Positions 1 through 6,923 of a DNA stretch of 42,234 bases are shown in pieces. The translations under genes were made by a program, and so were the position numbers. The notes beneath the pieces were generated by a model. That model ran no database searches. It was given only the letters and a program-made list of their open reading frames with translations, and was not told the origin of the DNA. Source of the DNA: Pseudoalteromonas shioyasakiensis (lineage in GTDB: Bacteria > Pseudomonadota > Gammaproteobacteria > Enterobacterales > Alteromonadaceae); the NCBI RefSeq assembly GCF_022398475.1, contig NZ_JAKEVM010000022.1:1-42234 (forward strand), given 5' to 3'. Each line of letters opens with the position of its first letter. Within the stretch, counting starts at the first letter, position 1.

Positions 1-60
1 TACTCGCTGTGTTCATTTTGAGAACAGCAAAAACTATTAAAATATAAAAAGGAAAATACA

Positions 61-1701
61 ATGTCACACGGGACATGTAAAAAATATATGCTAGCCAGTA
101 GCTTACTTTGTTTAGCAAGTTCAGCATTGGCAAATGTTAGTAACGCCGACTTCGAAAGCTGGTCAGCAAATACCCCTGCAAGCTGGAGCACTATTGATAG
201 CGGTATTAGTCTCAGCGCTAATACTAATGTGGTTTACTCAGGTAATTACTCAGCACAAGTCGTGGTTAATACTGGCACCCAAAGTAATACCGATTTACAA
301 CAATTAGTAGAGGTAGTGGCGGGTGAAAGTTATGAGTTTTCTGCTTGGGTTTACCATACAGAAGGTGGCGTAAAAGCTCGCTTAGTAGTTGATGGCTATC
401 AAGGCTATTCTAACTCAGCATTAACTAATCAATGGCAACAAATCAGTTATCAGTACACAGCCCCTGCTACTACATCAATTAATGTTGGCCTGCGCTTTTA
501 CGACGTAACTGGTTTTGATGGCAGCGAAGTCGTTTATGTAGATAACTTTGCACCAAACACAGGCTCAACCCCACCACCTACGGGCAGCTGCGCCGATAAC
601 CAAGTATCTTTTACCCTCACTACCGATAACTATGGGGAAGAAACCAGCTGGCAAATAACCAATAGCCAAGGTAGTGCAGTGGCATCGGGCGGCAGCTACG
701 CAGCAAATACCCAGTACAGTGAGCAAGCATGTTTAACTGATGGTGACTATACCTTTACTATTTTTGATAGCTATGGTGATGGCATATGTTGCTCTTACGG
801 TAACGGTAGCTATAACCTTTCATTCGGTCAAACGGTACTTGCCAGTGGGGCAAGCTTCCAAAGCTCAGAAGCTACGCCGTTTAGTTTAGGTGATAGCTCA
901 GGCGGCGGTGACGGGGGTGGTACAACCCCAACAGAGCCAACGGGATACTATGTTACAACGCAAGGCCTTAGTGGTTATGCACTGAAAACAGAGTTATACA
1001 ACATCATCAAAGGTCATAACTCGCAGGGCTATTCTGCGATTTGGAGTTTTTATGATGTTGCTTCACGCGATAAGTATTTTGAAAGCGACAACTCTATTTT
1101 AGATCGTTATTCAGAAAACCCCGCAGGCCAAGACAGCTACAACTATGTTGCTGTAAGCGACCAATGTGGTACATACAACAGCGAAGCAGATTGCTACAAC
1201 CGTGAGCATTCTTTCCCGAAAAGTTGGTTTGGCGGTAAGGTTGAGCCCATGAATTCAGACGTACATCACATTTTTGCCACTGATGGTTATGTGAATTCAA
1301 AACGCAGTAACTACCCGTTTGGTGAAGTAGCTAGTGCAAGCTATACCTCTAGTAACGGCAGTAAATTAGGCAGCGCTGCTAGCTCATTAAATTACTCAGG
1401 AACGGTTTTTGAGCCTATTGATGAGTTTAAAGGTGACTTTGCAAGAGCCTATTTCTATATGGCAACACGCTATGAAAACGTGATTGGCTCATGGCAAAAC
1501 AACACAACCTACAGTAATGCTGTACTGAATGGTTCATCTAATCAGGTTTTTGAGAGCTGGGTCGTTGCTATGTTATTAAAGTGGCATAACGAGGATCCTG
1601 TTAGCCAATTAGAGCTTGACCGTAACCAAGCAGCTTATGAACATCAAGGTAACCGCAACCCATTTGTGGATCACCCAGAATTTGTAGAAATGATTTGGTA
1701 A
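61..1701 (+). CDS. Secreted endonuclease I family nuclease with two N-terminal accessory domains
   Basis: Non-specific extracellular nuclease of the endonuclease I (EndA/Dns) family, predicted to degrade DNA outside the cell. The N-terminus is a signal peptide (basic start, hydrophobic LASSLLCLASSALA, cleavage near residue 25). Residues about 26-167 look like a beta-sandwich carbohydrate-binding module (NxDFESW start, YVDNFAP end). After a TPPPTG linker, residues about 172-290 form a Cys-containing module with the SYGDGICCSYGNGSY motif often seen in secreted marine hydrolases. A Gly/Thr linker leads to the nuclease domain (about 300-546) with the NREHSFPKSWFGG motif (from residue 380), DVHHIF (H402/H403) and NRNPFVDHPEFVE at the end. 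At 546 residues it is about twice the size of plain EndA. A good ribosome binding site (AAGGA) precedes the ATG. Family assignment is firm; ligands of the accessory domains are unknown. Confidence 0.9.
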   Translation: MSHGTCKKYMLASSLLCLASSALANVSNADFESWSANTPASWSTIDSGISLSANTNVVYSGNYSAQVVVNTGTQSNTDLQQLVEVVAGESYEFSAWVYHTEGGVKARLVVDGYQGYSNSALTNQWQQISYQYTAPATTSINVGLRFYDVTGFDGSEVVYVDNFAPNTGSTPPPTGSCADNQVSFTLTTDNYGEETSWQITNSQGSAVASGGSYAANTQYSEQACLTDGDYTFTIFDSYGDGICCSYGNGSYNLSFGQTVLASGASFQSSEATPFSLGDSSGGGDGGGTTPTEPTGYYVTTQGLSGYALKTELYNIIKGHNSQGYSAIWSFYDVASRDKYFESDNSILDRYSENPAGQDSYNYVAVSDQCGTYNSEADCYNREHSFPKSWFGGKVEPMNSDVHHIFATDGYVNSKRSNYPFGEVASASYTSSNGSKLGSAASSLNYSGTVFEPIDEFKGDFARAYFYMATRYENVIGSWQNNTTYSNAVLNGSSNQVFESWVVAMLLKWHNEDPVSQLELDRNQAAYEHQGNRNPFVDHPEFVEMIW

Positions 1702-1714
1702 CTTCGTTAAGCCA

Positions 1715-1746
1715 AGGCACTTAGTTTCGGCTAAGTGCCTTTTTAT
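1715..1746 (+). terminator. Intrinsic terminator after the nuclease gene
   Basis: A perfect 10-bp stem (AGGCACTTAG pairing with CTAAGTGCCT) with loop TTTCGG is followed by a run of T. It starts 13 bases after the nuclease stop codon and lies before the convergent small gene. Confidence 0.85.
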
Positions 1747-1760
1747 ACAATAAAACTGAC

Positions 1761-2075
1761 TTAAGCCTCATTAGAGTTTAACTGCTCGACAAGACGAATG
1801 TCATGTAACAAATGGTTATGCCTTACCGACAAAGTATTTTCTTCTGTTGGCTGTATTTTATATCCAAGCTGCTGTAAAACCAGTGTAAATAGGGCGGCAT
1901 GTTGGTAATGCGTAGATTGCCCATTTAATTCAAACTCTTCGATTACATTATGAGCATAACTAGAACTATTTTGTAATGACTGCCAAATACGCGCTTGTAC
2001 TTGAGAAATCTGTATCACTGACGTTTGATAACAATTGATTTGTAAGCTTAATAAATAGTTTTCTAGTGAGTTCAT
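1761..2075 (-). CDS. Small hypothetical protein (about 104 aa)
   Basis: I do not recognise this family. The ORF encodes a soluble-looking protein rich in Gln, Leu and Asn, without a signal peptide or membrane segment. I prefer the second Met (MNSLENYLLS), giving about 104 residues; an upstream start would add MDIA. It lies on the same strand as, and about 68 bases downstream of, the TonB-like gene, so the two may be cotranscribed. The downstream nuclease terminator is only 14 bases from its stop codon and could serve both directions. Composition and length support a real gene, but no function can be given. Confidence 0.5.
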   Translation of the reverse strand: MNSLENYLLSLQINCYQTSVIQISQVQARIWQSLQNSSSYAHNVIEEFELNGQSTHYQHAALFTLVLQQLGYKIQPTEENTLSVRHNHLLHDIRLVEQLNSNEA

Positions 2076-2142
2076 AGCGATATCCATTACAAAAAACGCT
2101 ACTTTAAAAGCTCAAGTTAAGTTGAGGTAAAGTGTTTTGTTA

Positions 2143-2865
2143 TTACTTTTTACTCCACTTATTCATTATATCTTTAAATAGTTTTGCTTCTTTATCTTCA
2201 CAGGGTCTTGGGGATCCGCTTGGCACTCCAGATTTACCAAACACCGAATTAAAATCTATGCCGTAACACATGCCATTTAGCACCTCGATACGCTTGCTGC
2301 CATCGCCATTTTGCCAAACGACAGTTGCTTTATCAGAGACGGTTAATTGTGCGGGCACCGTAACCCTGCCTGCGGGGCTATTACTAATCGTCGCTTCACC
2401 CTGCCCAAACAAAGACGCATTAGCAGAACCATTTTCAACATTAAGCTGTGGGATTGGTGCATAAGGGTTGAGCTTTTTAAATGGCTCTTCGGCTATTTTT
2501 GAATTCTCAAGTGTCTGATTAGGCTTTACAACCTCAGAGGTAGCTTCTTTTGGTTCATTTATAGTGGGATTAATTGCCTTAGCGTCAGTCATCTGTTGAG
2601 AGCTCCCCTGCGAAACATCTTCGTTTTTTGGCAAAGGCTTAGCCTCACTTGGAACTACTTGCGAGTGTTCTGGTAAAGGTTTGTCTTGAGGTTTCTGCAA
2701 ACTAGGTAACGAAGTTAAATCAACACTCACATACGCGTTGATTACTTTTGGCGGTTCAGCGACTGCGGGGAGTTTCAAAGACTTTCCATATCGAGTAAAT
2801 AACAGCAACAAAACAGCATGTAACGAAATTGAGATGATCCATGCTTTGTAATTCCCTTTTAACAC
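2143..2865 (-). CDS. TonB/TolA-like inner-membrane-anchored periplasmic protein
   Basis: A 240-residue protein with a short cytoplasmic start and one N-terminal membrane helix (AWIISISLHAVLLLLF). The SxxHxxLL pattern resembles the TonB/TolA anchor that contacts ExbB/TolQ-type motors. Residues about 30-130 are rich in Pro, Lys, Glu and Gln, as expected of an extended periplasm-spanning linker. The C-terminal part (about 140-240) has no recognisable TonB fold but holds two cysteines (GMCYGID and PRPCEDKE), a likely disulfide pair. No exbB/exbD or tolQ/tolR genes are adjacent. It may be an orphan energy transducer or simply an anchored envelope protein. The upstream side (2866 onward) is a repeat-rich intergenic region, so its promoter is not obvious. 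Confidence 0.55.
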   Translation of the reverse strand: MLKGNYKAWIISISLHAVLLLLFTRYGKSLKLPAVAEPPKVINAYVSVDLTSLPSLQKPQDKPLPEHSQVVPSEAKPLPKNEDVSQGSSQQMTDAKAINPTINEPKEATSEVVKPNQTLENSKIAEEPFKKLNPYAPIPQLNVENGSANASLFGQGEATISNSPAGRVTVPAQLTVSDKATVVWQNGDGSKRIEVLNGMCYGIDFNSVFGKSGVPSGSPRPCEDKEAKLFKDIMNKWSKK

Positions 2866-2925
2866 CCTAGCGCCTCGTTTTATTTTTAAGAGTGCTAAAA
2901 GAGTGAATTAGTTCATAGGAAAGTT

Positions 2926-2962
2926 GCGAGTTAGCGAGTTAGCGAGTTAGCGAGTTAGCGAG
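2926..2962. repeat. Octamer tandem repeat GCGAGTTA x4.6
   Basis: Four exact copies of GCGAGTTA and a partial fifth run head to tail. They lie about 60 bases upstream of the TonB-like gene start and 6 bases before a second, heptameric array. Copy number could vary by slippage. Confidence 0.95.
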
Positions 2963-2968
2963 GGTAAA

Positions 2969-3006
2969 GGTTCTAGGTTCTAGGTTCTAGGTTCTAGGTT
3001 CTAGGT
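2969..3006. repeat. Heptamer tandem repeat GGTTCTA x5
   Basis: Five exact copies of GGTTCTA plus GGT. Rotated, the unit is AGGTTCT, fitting an AGGNNCT pattern also present at 14237-14253 (on the minus strand) and 18263-18278. It lies in the gene-free stretch 2866-3479. Confidence 0.95.
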
Positions 3007-3073
3007 CAAGCATAACCTTGGGAGTGCTTTAATGTGGTTTGGGTTTACCAAAGAAAAGGTTTACATGGATTGT

Positions 3074-3099
3074 GTTGGGTTTCGCTCAAACCAACCTAC
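3074..3099. repeat. REP-like imperfect hairpin
   Basis: GTTGGGTTT and AAACCAAC arms flank CGCTC, followed by CTAC. It resembles short dispersed intergenic hairpins of the type TTGGGTTTCG...CAACCTAC seen in several bacterial genomes, from memory and not from a search. It may be only a local hairpin; only one copy is visible in this window. Confidence 0.45.
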
Positions 3100-3163
3100 C
3101 CGAAGAATGAACAGGGCAAATGCTGAGTGAAAACACAAAACTAAACAACCCCACCGATCGATG

Positions 3164-3195
3164 ATCTGACGTCTGAAAGCTGACAGCTGATAGCT
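3164..3195. repeat. 7-bp periodic element (heptads ending in AGCT), copy 1
   Basis: Consecutive heptads ATCTGAC, GTCTGAA, AGCTGAC, AGCTGAT and a final AGCT. AGCT recurs at 3178, 3185 and 3192. The element ends about 15 bases from the terminator at 3210-3238. A closely similar element is at 18357-18388 and a shorter one at 3400-3410. Confidence 0.7.
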
Positions 3196-3209
3196 TTTCT
3201 ACAGACATT

Positions 3210-3238
3210 AAAAAAGGCCGCCTAGGCGACCTTTTTAT
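3210..3238 (-). terminator. Intrinsic terminator downstream of the tuf 3' fragment
   Basis: Read on the minus strand, a stem of AAAAAGGTCGCC with GGCGGCCTTTTT (one G-U pair) is followed by T residues. It lies about 25 bases beyond the stop codon of the duplicated tuf tail, as expected if that tail once ended a real tuf gene. Confidence 0.75.
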
Positions 3239-3263
3239 AAGCTGTGAAGCTCTATCTGTTGAT

Positions 3264-3345
3264 ATTACTCAACGATAGTTGCAACAACACCAGCACCAAC
3301 TGTACGGCCACCTTCACGGATAGCGAAGCGTAAACCTTCGTCCAT
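3264..3345 (-). pseudogene. Duplicated 3' end of tuf (remnant)
   Basis: 82 bases here are identical to 3480-3561, the last 26 codons and stop of the neighbouring EF-Tu gene. The copy encodes the EF-Tu tail ([13 protein letters not shown]...VVATIVE) and begins exactly at a Met codon. Upstream, the match breaks down after CCAT, although GGCAGATTAG reappears with different spacing at 3361-3370. The remnant carries its own terminator (3210-3238), different from the one after intact tuf. Most likely it is left over from recombination or gene conversion between two tuf loci. I do not expect it to be translated. Confidence 0.9.
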
Positions 3346-3399
3346 TGGGAATTTGAAGGCGGCAGATTAGCCTTTCACTCTAAACTGCTTAAAACTTAA

Positions 3400-3410
3400 A
3401 GCTGATAGCT
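3400..3410. repeat. 7-bp periodic AGCT element, short copy
   Basis: AGCTGATAGCT, with AGCT at 3400 and 3407, matches the end of the longer element at 3164-3195. It lies about 11 bases beyond the terminator of intact tuf. Confidence 0.5.
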
Positions 3411-3421
3411 TTTTCACCCAT

Positions 3422-3451
3422 AAAAAAACCCGAGACTAAGCTCGGGTTTTT
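3422..3451 (-). terminator. tufB: Intrinsic terminator of the tRNA-tufB operon
   Basis: On the minus strand, AAACCCGAG pairs with CTCGGGTTT around loop CTTAGT, followed by a T run. It starts about 30 bases after the EF-Tu stop codon. Confidence 0.85.
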
Positions 3452-3480
3452 CTCAATGCTTAATGCATGACTATAGTTGA

Positions 3481-4665
3481 TTACTCAACGATAGTTGCAA
3501 CAACACCAGCACCAACTGTACGGCCACCTTCACGGATAGCGAAGCGTAAACCTTCGTCCATCGCGATTGGGCAGATTAGTTCTACAGTCATCTTGATGTT
3601 ATCACCAGGCATTACCATTTCAACGCCGTCTGGTAACTGTACGTCACCTGTTACGTCAGTTGTACGGAAGTAGAACTGTGGACGGTAACCTTTGAAGAAT
3701 GGAGTGTGACGACCACCTTCATCTTTAGAAAGTACGTATACTTCTGAAGTGAACTTCGTGTGTGGAGTGATTGAACCAGGCTTAGCTAGTACTTGACCAC
3801 GTTCAACGTCTTCACGCTTAGTACCACGTAGAAGTGCACCGATGTTCTCACCCGCACGACCTTCGTCTAGAAGCTTACGGAACATCTCAACACCTGTACA
3901 AGTTGTCTTCGTAGTTTCTTTGATACCTACGATTTCAACTTCGTCATTCACGTTGATGATACCAGCTTCAACACGGCCAGTTACAACAGTACCACGACCT
4001 TGGATTGAGAATACGTCTTCGATAGGCATGATGAATGGCTTATCGATGTCACGCTCTGGCTCTGGGATGTAAGAATCTAGTGCTTCTGCAAGCTCAACGA
4101 TTTTGTCTTCCCACTCTTTCTCGCCTTCTAACGCTTTAAGCGCTGAACCTTGGATTAGTGGTAAGTCATCACCTGGGAAGTCGTACTCAGAAAGAAGTTC
4201 ACGAACTTCCATCTCAACTAGCTCAAGTAGCTCTTCGTCGTCAACCATGTCACATTTGTTCATGAATACGATGATGTAAGGTACACCAACCTGACGAGAA
4301 AGTAGGATGTGCTCACGAGTTTGTGGCATAGGACCGTCAGTCGCAGCAACTACTAGGATTGCGCCGTCCATTTGAGCAGCACCAGTGATCATGTTTTTAA
4401 CATAATCGGCGTGTCCTGGACAGTCTACGTGTGCGTAGTGACGAGTTGGAGTATCGTACTCAACGTGTGAAGTTGAGATTGTGATACCACGCTCACGCTC
4501 TTCTGGAGCGTTATCGATTGATGCGAAGTCTTTAGCTACACCACCGTATACTTTTGCAAGTACGTTAGTGATTGCTGCTGTTAGAGTTGTTTTACCGTGG
4601 TCAACGTGGCCGATTGTACCAACGTTTACGTGCGGTTTTACGCGTTCAAACTTTTCTTTTGCCAT
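3481..4665 (-). CDS. tufB: Elongation factor Tu
   Basis: EF-Tu is the GTPase that brings aminoacyl-tRNA to the ribosomal A site. The 394-residue length and full conservation make this certain. G1 is GHVDHGKTT near residue 19, G3 is [10 protein letters not shown]4 is NKCD and G5 is GSALK. Domains 2 and 3 follow to the usual VVATIVE end. It is the last gene of a transcript with tRNA-Thr(TGT), Tyr, Gly and Thr(GGT), the order of the Escherichia coli thrU-tyrU-glyT-thrT-tufB operon, so I call it tufB. A second tuf (tufA, in the str operon) is expected elsewhere. A duplicated copy of its 3' end lies immediately downstream at 3264-3345. Confidence 0.98.
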   Translation of the reverse strand: MAKEKFERVKPHVNVGTIGHVDHGKTTLTAAITNVLAKVYGGVAKDFASIDNAPEERERGITISTSHVEYDTPTRHYAHVDCPGHADYVKNMITGAAQMDGAILVVAATDGPMPQTREHILLSRQVGVPYIIVFMNKCDMVDDEELLELVEMEVRELLSEYDFPGDDLPLIQGSALKALEGEKEWEDKIVELAEALDSYIPEPERDIDKPFIMPIEDVFSIQGRGTVVTGRVEAGIINVNDEVEIVGIKETTKTTCTGVEMFRKLLDEGRAGENIGALLRGTKREDVERGQVLAKPGSITPHTKFTSEVYVLSKDEGGRHTPFFKGYRPQFYFRTTDVTGDVQLPDGVEMVMPGDNIKMTVELICPIAMDEGLRFAIREGGRTVGAGVVATIVE

Positions 4666-4709
4666 TTTTCTGACAGATAAAGGAAGAAATTAAGATGAGT
4701 TCTCGATAC

Positions 4710-4785
4710 TGGTGCTGATAGGCAGATTTGAACTGCCGACCTCACCCTTACCAAGGGTGCGCTCTACCAACTGAGCTATATCAGC
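4710..4785 (-). tRNA. thrT: tRNA-Thr (anticodon GGT)
   Basis: The cloverleaf is readable on the minus strand: acceptor GCTGATA pairs with TATCAGC, the D-arm contains AGCTCAGTTGGTAGAG, the anticodon loop is CTTGGTA and the T-loop TTCAAAT. CCA is encoded. Last tRNA before EF-Tu. Confidence 0.97.
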
Positions 4786-4798
4786 AACACCAGAAGTC

Positions 4799-4873
<75 letters not shown>

Positions 4874-4917
4874 ATAGGAACCTGTTCTTAAACTACCTCT
4901 AACCGTCAAGAATAAAG

Positions 4918-5002
4918 TGGTGGAGGGAGCTGGATTCGAACCAGCGAAGGCTGAGCCGTCAGATTTACAGTCTGATCCCTTTGGCCGCTCGGGAACCCCT
5001 CC
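4918..5002 (-). tRNA. tyrU: tRNA-Tyr (anticodon GTA)
   Basis: An 85-base tRNA with a long variable arm. Acceptor GGAGGGG pairs with the 3' CTCCCTCC side, the anticodon loop is CTGTAAA, and CCA is encoded. Its position between tRNA-Thr and tRNA-Gly matches the tufB operon. Confidence 0.97.
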
Positions 5003-5042
5003 ACGAAAATTCTTTACTAAGTCACTTCCGGTAAAAGGAAAG

Positions 5043-5118
<76 letters not shown>

Positions 5119-5131
5119 ACTGCTTTAGTAC

Positions 5132-5168
5132 GGGGCGAGATTCTAAGGTAAGGTTTATTGTGATGCAA
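5132..5168 (-). promoter_or_regulatory. Sigma-70 promoter of the tRNA-tufB operon with GC-rich discriminator
   Basis: On the minus strand: -35 TTGCAT (5163-5168), a 17-base spacer and -10 TAGAAT (5140-5145). It is followed by CTCGCCCCG, a GC-rich discriminator typical of stringently controlled stable-RNA promoters. Transcription should start near 5133, about 15 bases before the first tRNA. The rpsJ promoter has the same -35 hexamer. Confidence 0.7.
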
Positions 5169-5235
5169 CCATAAAATTAAAAAAAATGTGAATTTATGTG
5201 TTAAACGCTCACTATTCAGGCAAAAACCCGTATTT

Positions 5236-5934
5236 TTACTGCTTTATAGCTAATTCACGCCAATAATTCAGTCCTTTAAACACGAGCAAACTGTCAAACT
5301 TAGCATCTATATATGTATCTGCTAACAATTTGCCATAACCACCAGCAAATAATAACTGACAACCTTGTTGGTTAAGATGTTGTTTTGCTTGCTCGATTGC
5401 ACCAAGAGTAGCAACCATAGCACCATTTTTTAGGCCATTTGGCGTATTACGCCCTAACTCAGTAGTGAATGGAGTTTGCTCATCATCAAACACACGTTGC
5501 GTATTTTGGGTAAGTGATGAGGTCATTAAATCAAGGCCAGGTAAGATCCAGCCTCCTAGATGCGCGCCTTCTTTATTAAGCACATCAATTGTCGTTGCTG
5601 TACCGGCATCGATAATAATGCAGTTTTGCTCGGGATATTCTACATACGCAGCGATCACAGCGAGCCAGCGATCAATTCCTAGGTTTTGAAACTGCTGATA
5701 AGCACAGGTTAACGTAGCGAGTTTAGCGGTCACCTCCGCTTCAAAGTAAGGAACAGCATGTTGCTGCGCCTGTGCTAATAACGGTTTAAGTAGCTCAGTG
5801 CTACCCACGCAGGCATAGACCAGCTCTGTTATTTGTGACCAAGGTAAATTGCTGAGTTCACAGGTTTGGTAATCCTTACCATCAAACAAAACGGCTTTAA
5901 TTGCGGTATTGCCAACATCCACTAATAGTTTCAT
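5236..5934 (-). CDS. coaX: Type III pantothenate kinase
   Basis: CoaX phosphorylates pantothenate in the first step of coenzyme A synthesis. It belongs to the ASKHA fold: the phosphate motif DVGNTAIK is at residues 6-13 and the second phosphate motif DAGTATTIDV near 108-117. GGWILPGLDLM follows, as in the family. Length (232 aa) is slightly below typical CoaX (about 245-260) but both ends look complete. Its start overlaps the end of birA by 4 bases, so it is the last gene of a murB-birA-coaX operon. The birA-coaX pairing is common in gamma-proteobacteria that lack the E. coli-type CoaA, an inference not checked here. Confidence 0.93.
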   Translation of the reverse strand: MKLLVDVGNTAIKAVLFDGKDYQTCELSNLPWSQITELVYACVGSTELLKPLLAQAQQHAVPYFEAEVTAKLATLTCAYQQFQNLGIDRWLAVIAAYVEYPEQNCIIIDAGTATTIDVLNKEGAHLGGWILPGLDLMTSSLTQNTQRVFDDEQTPFTTELGRNTPNGLKNGAMVATLGAIEQAKQHLNQQGCQLLFAGGYGKLLADTYIDAKFDSLLVFKGLNYWRELAIKQ

Positions 5935-6923
5935 AGCTCAGCCTTACGTAATGAAATTTCACCACCATAATAACTTTTCACTTCGCCATCTTGGCGAATA
6001 CGTACGCCACCTTGATTATCAATTCCTTCGCAAATACCACGCCAGCTACGATGACCCGTATTGAGCTCAACACACTCGCCAGCAAATGCATTTAATTGAT
6101 TCCACTGTAGATACATATCGTTTAAACCTGATTGCTGATACTGGGCTAAGCGTTTTTCTAAATAAAAGCACAAATAGGCCACCAGCTTGTTTTTATCTAA
6201 TCCCTGTACATGCTGGCTTAAATCAGTCCATGCTTGATCAATGTGTTGGCTAACACTTTCTGGCATATGTAAATTGATGCCTATACCTATTACAAGCTGA
6301 CAAGGACCTTGTGGTTGGCCATCTAGTTCAACTAATACGCCCGCTAATTTTTCACGGTTTAAGTAGATATCATTTGGCCACTTAAGCTCTACATCTAATT
6401 GATATAAGGCTTTAAGCGTATCGTAAACAGCAAGCCCAACAGCAATAGATACCCCCATAGCAGCTTGCAAACCATCATCCAAACGCCAAAAGTAACTAAA
6501 GTATAAGTTTGCGCCAAATGGAGATTGCCAAACGCGCCCACGGCGCCCTCTCCCCGCTTGCTGCATTTCTGCAACTAATACGCTGCCAGATGGCAGTGAT
6601 ACTTCTGTTTGCAAACGGCGCATTAACTCACTGTTGGTTGAGTCAATAATAGGCTGCACTTCAACATCCGCGGTGCTGCCACCTAACTCATTATAATGCT
6701 GACCAATTTTATCTTTGTTCAGTAAGCCTGCACTATTATTTAGGCAATACCCTTTACCCGTAACCTTAAATATATCGAGCCCCATCTCCTGCAAAGAGTG
6801 AATATGTTTACCCACTGCTGCACGGCTAATACCGAGCTGCTCGCCCAATTGCTGACCAGAAATAAAACCACCGGTATTTAGAGCTTGTAAAATAGCGAGC
6901 TTATTTCCATCTGGCGCTTTCAT
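5931..6923 (-). CDS. birA: Bifunctional biotin ligase / biotin operon repressor
   Basis: BirA attaches biotin to the biotin carboxyl carrier protein and, as biotinyl-AMP holorepressor, controls biotin genes. The N-terminal winged helix (about 1-65; SGQQLGEQLGISRAAVGKHI) is present, so this is the regulatory type. The catalytic domain has DSTNSEL, the biotin/ATP loop GRGRRGRVW and KWPNDIYL. The C-terminal SH3-like domain ends the 330-residue protein (E. coli 321). Start and stop codons overlap murB and coaX by 4 bases each, indicating translational coupling. Confidence 0.96.
   Translation of the reverse strand: MKAPDGNKLAILQALNTGGFISGQQLGEQLGISRAAVGKHIHSLQEMGLDIFKVTGKGYCLNNSAGLLNKDKIGQHYNELGGSTADVEVQPIIDSTNSELMRRLQTEVSLPSGSVLVAEMQQAGRGRRGRVWQSPFGANLYFSYFWRLDDGLQAAMGVSIAVGLAVYDTLKALYQLDVELKWPNDIYLNREKLAGVLVELDGQPQGPCQLVIGIGINLHMPESVSQHIDQAWTDLSQHVQGLDKNKLVAYLCFYLEKRLAQYQQSGLNDMYLQWNQLNAFAGECVELNTGHRSWRGICEGIDNQGGVRIRQDGEVKSYYGGEISLRKAEL

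Noticed and set aside
2926..3006. Possible CRISPR-like array
   Set aside because: The repeats are 7 and 8 bases long with no spacers and no cas genes nearby; they are simple tandem arrays.
3264..3345. The tuf tail remnant as a 26-residue microprotein
   Set aside because: It begins with a Met codon, but no ribosome binding site or promoter is visible, and the sequence is an exact copy of the EF-Tu C-terminus.
3467..4693. Plus-strand ORFs opposite EF-Tu
   Set aside because: They are antisense shadows of a highly conserved gene with strong codon bias; they have no ribosome binding sites.
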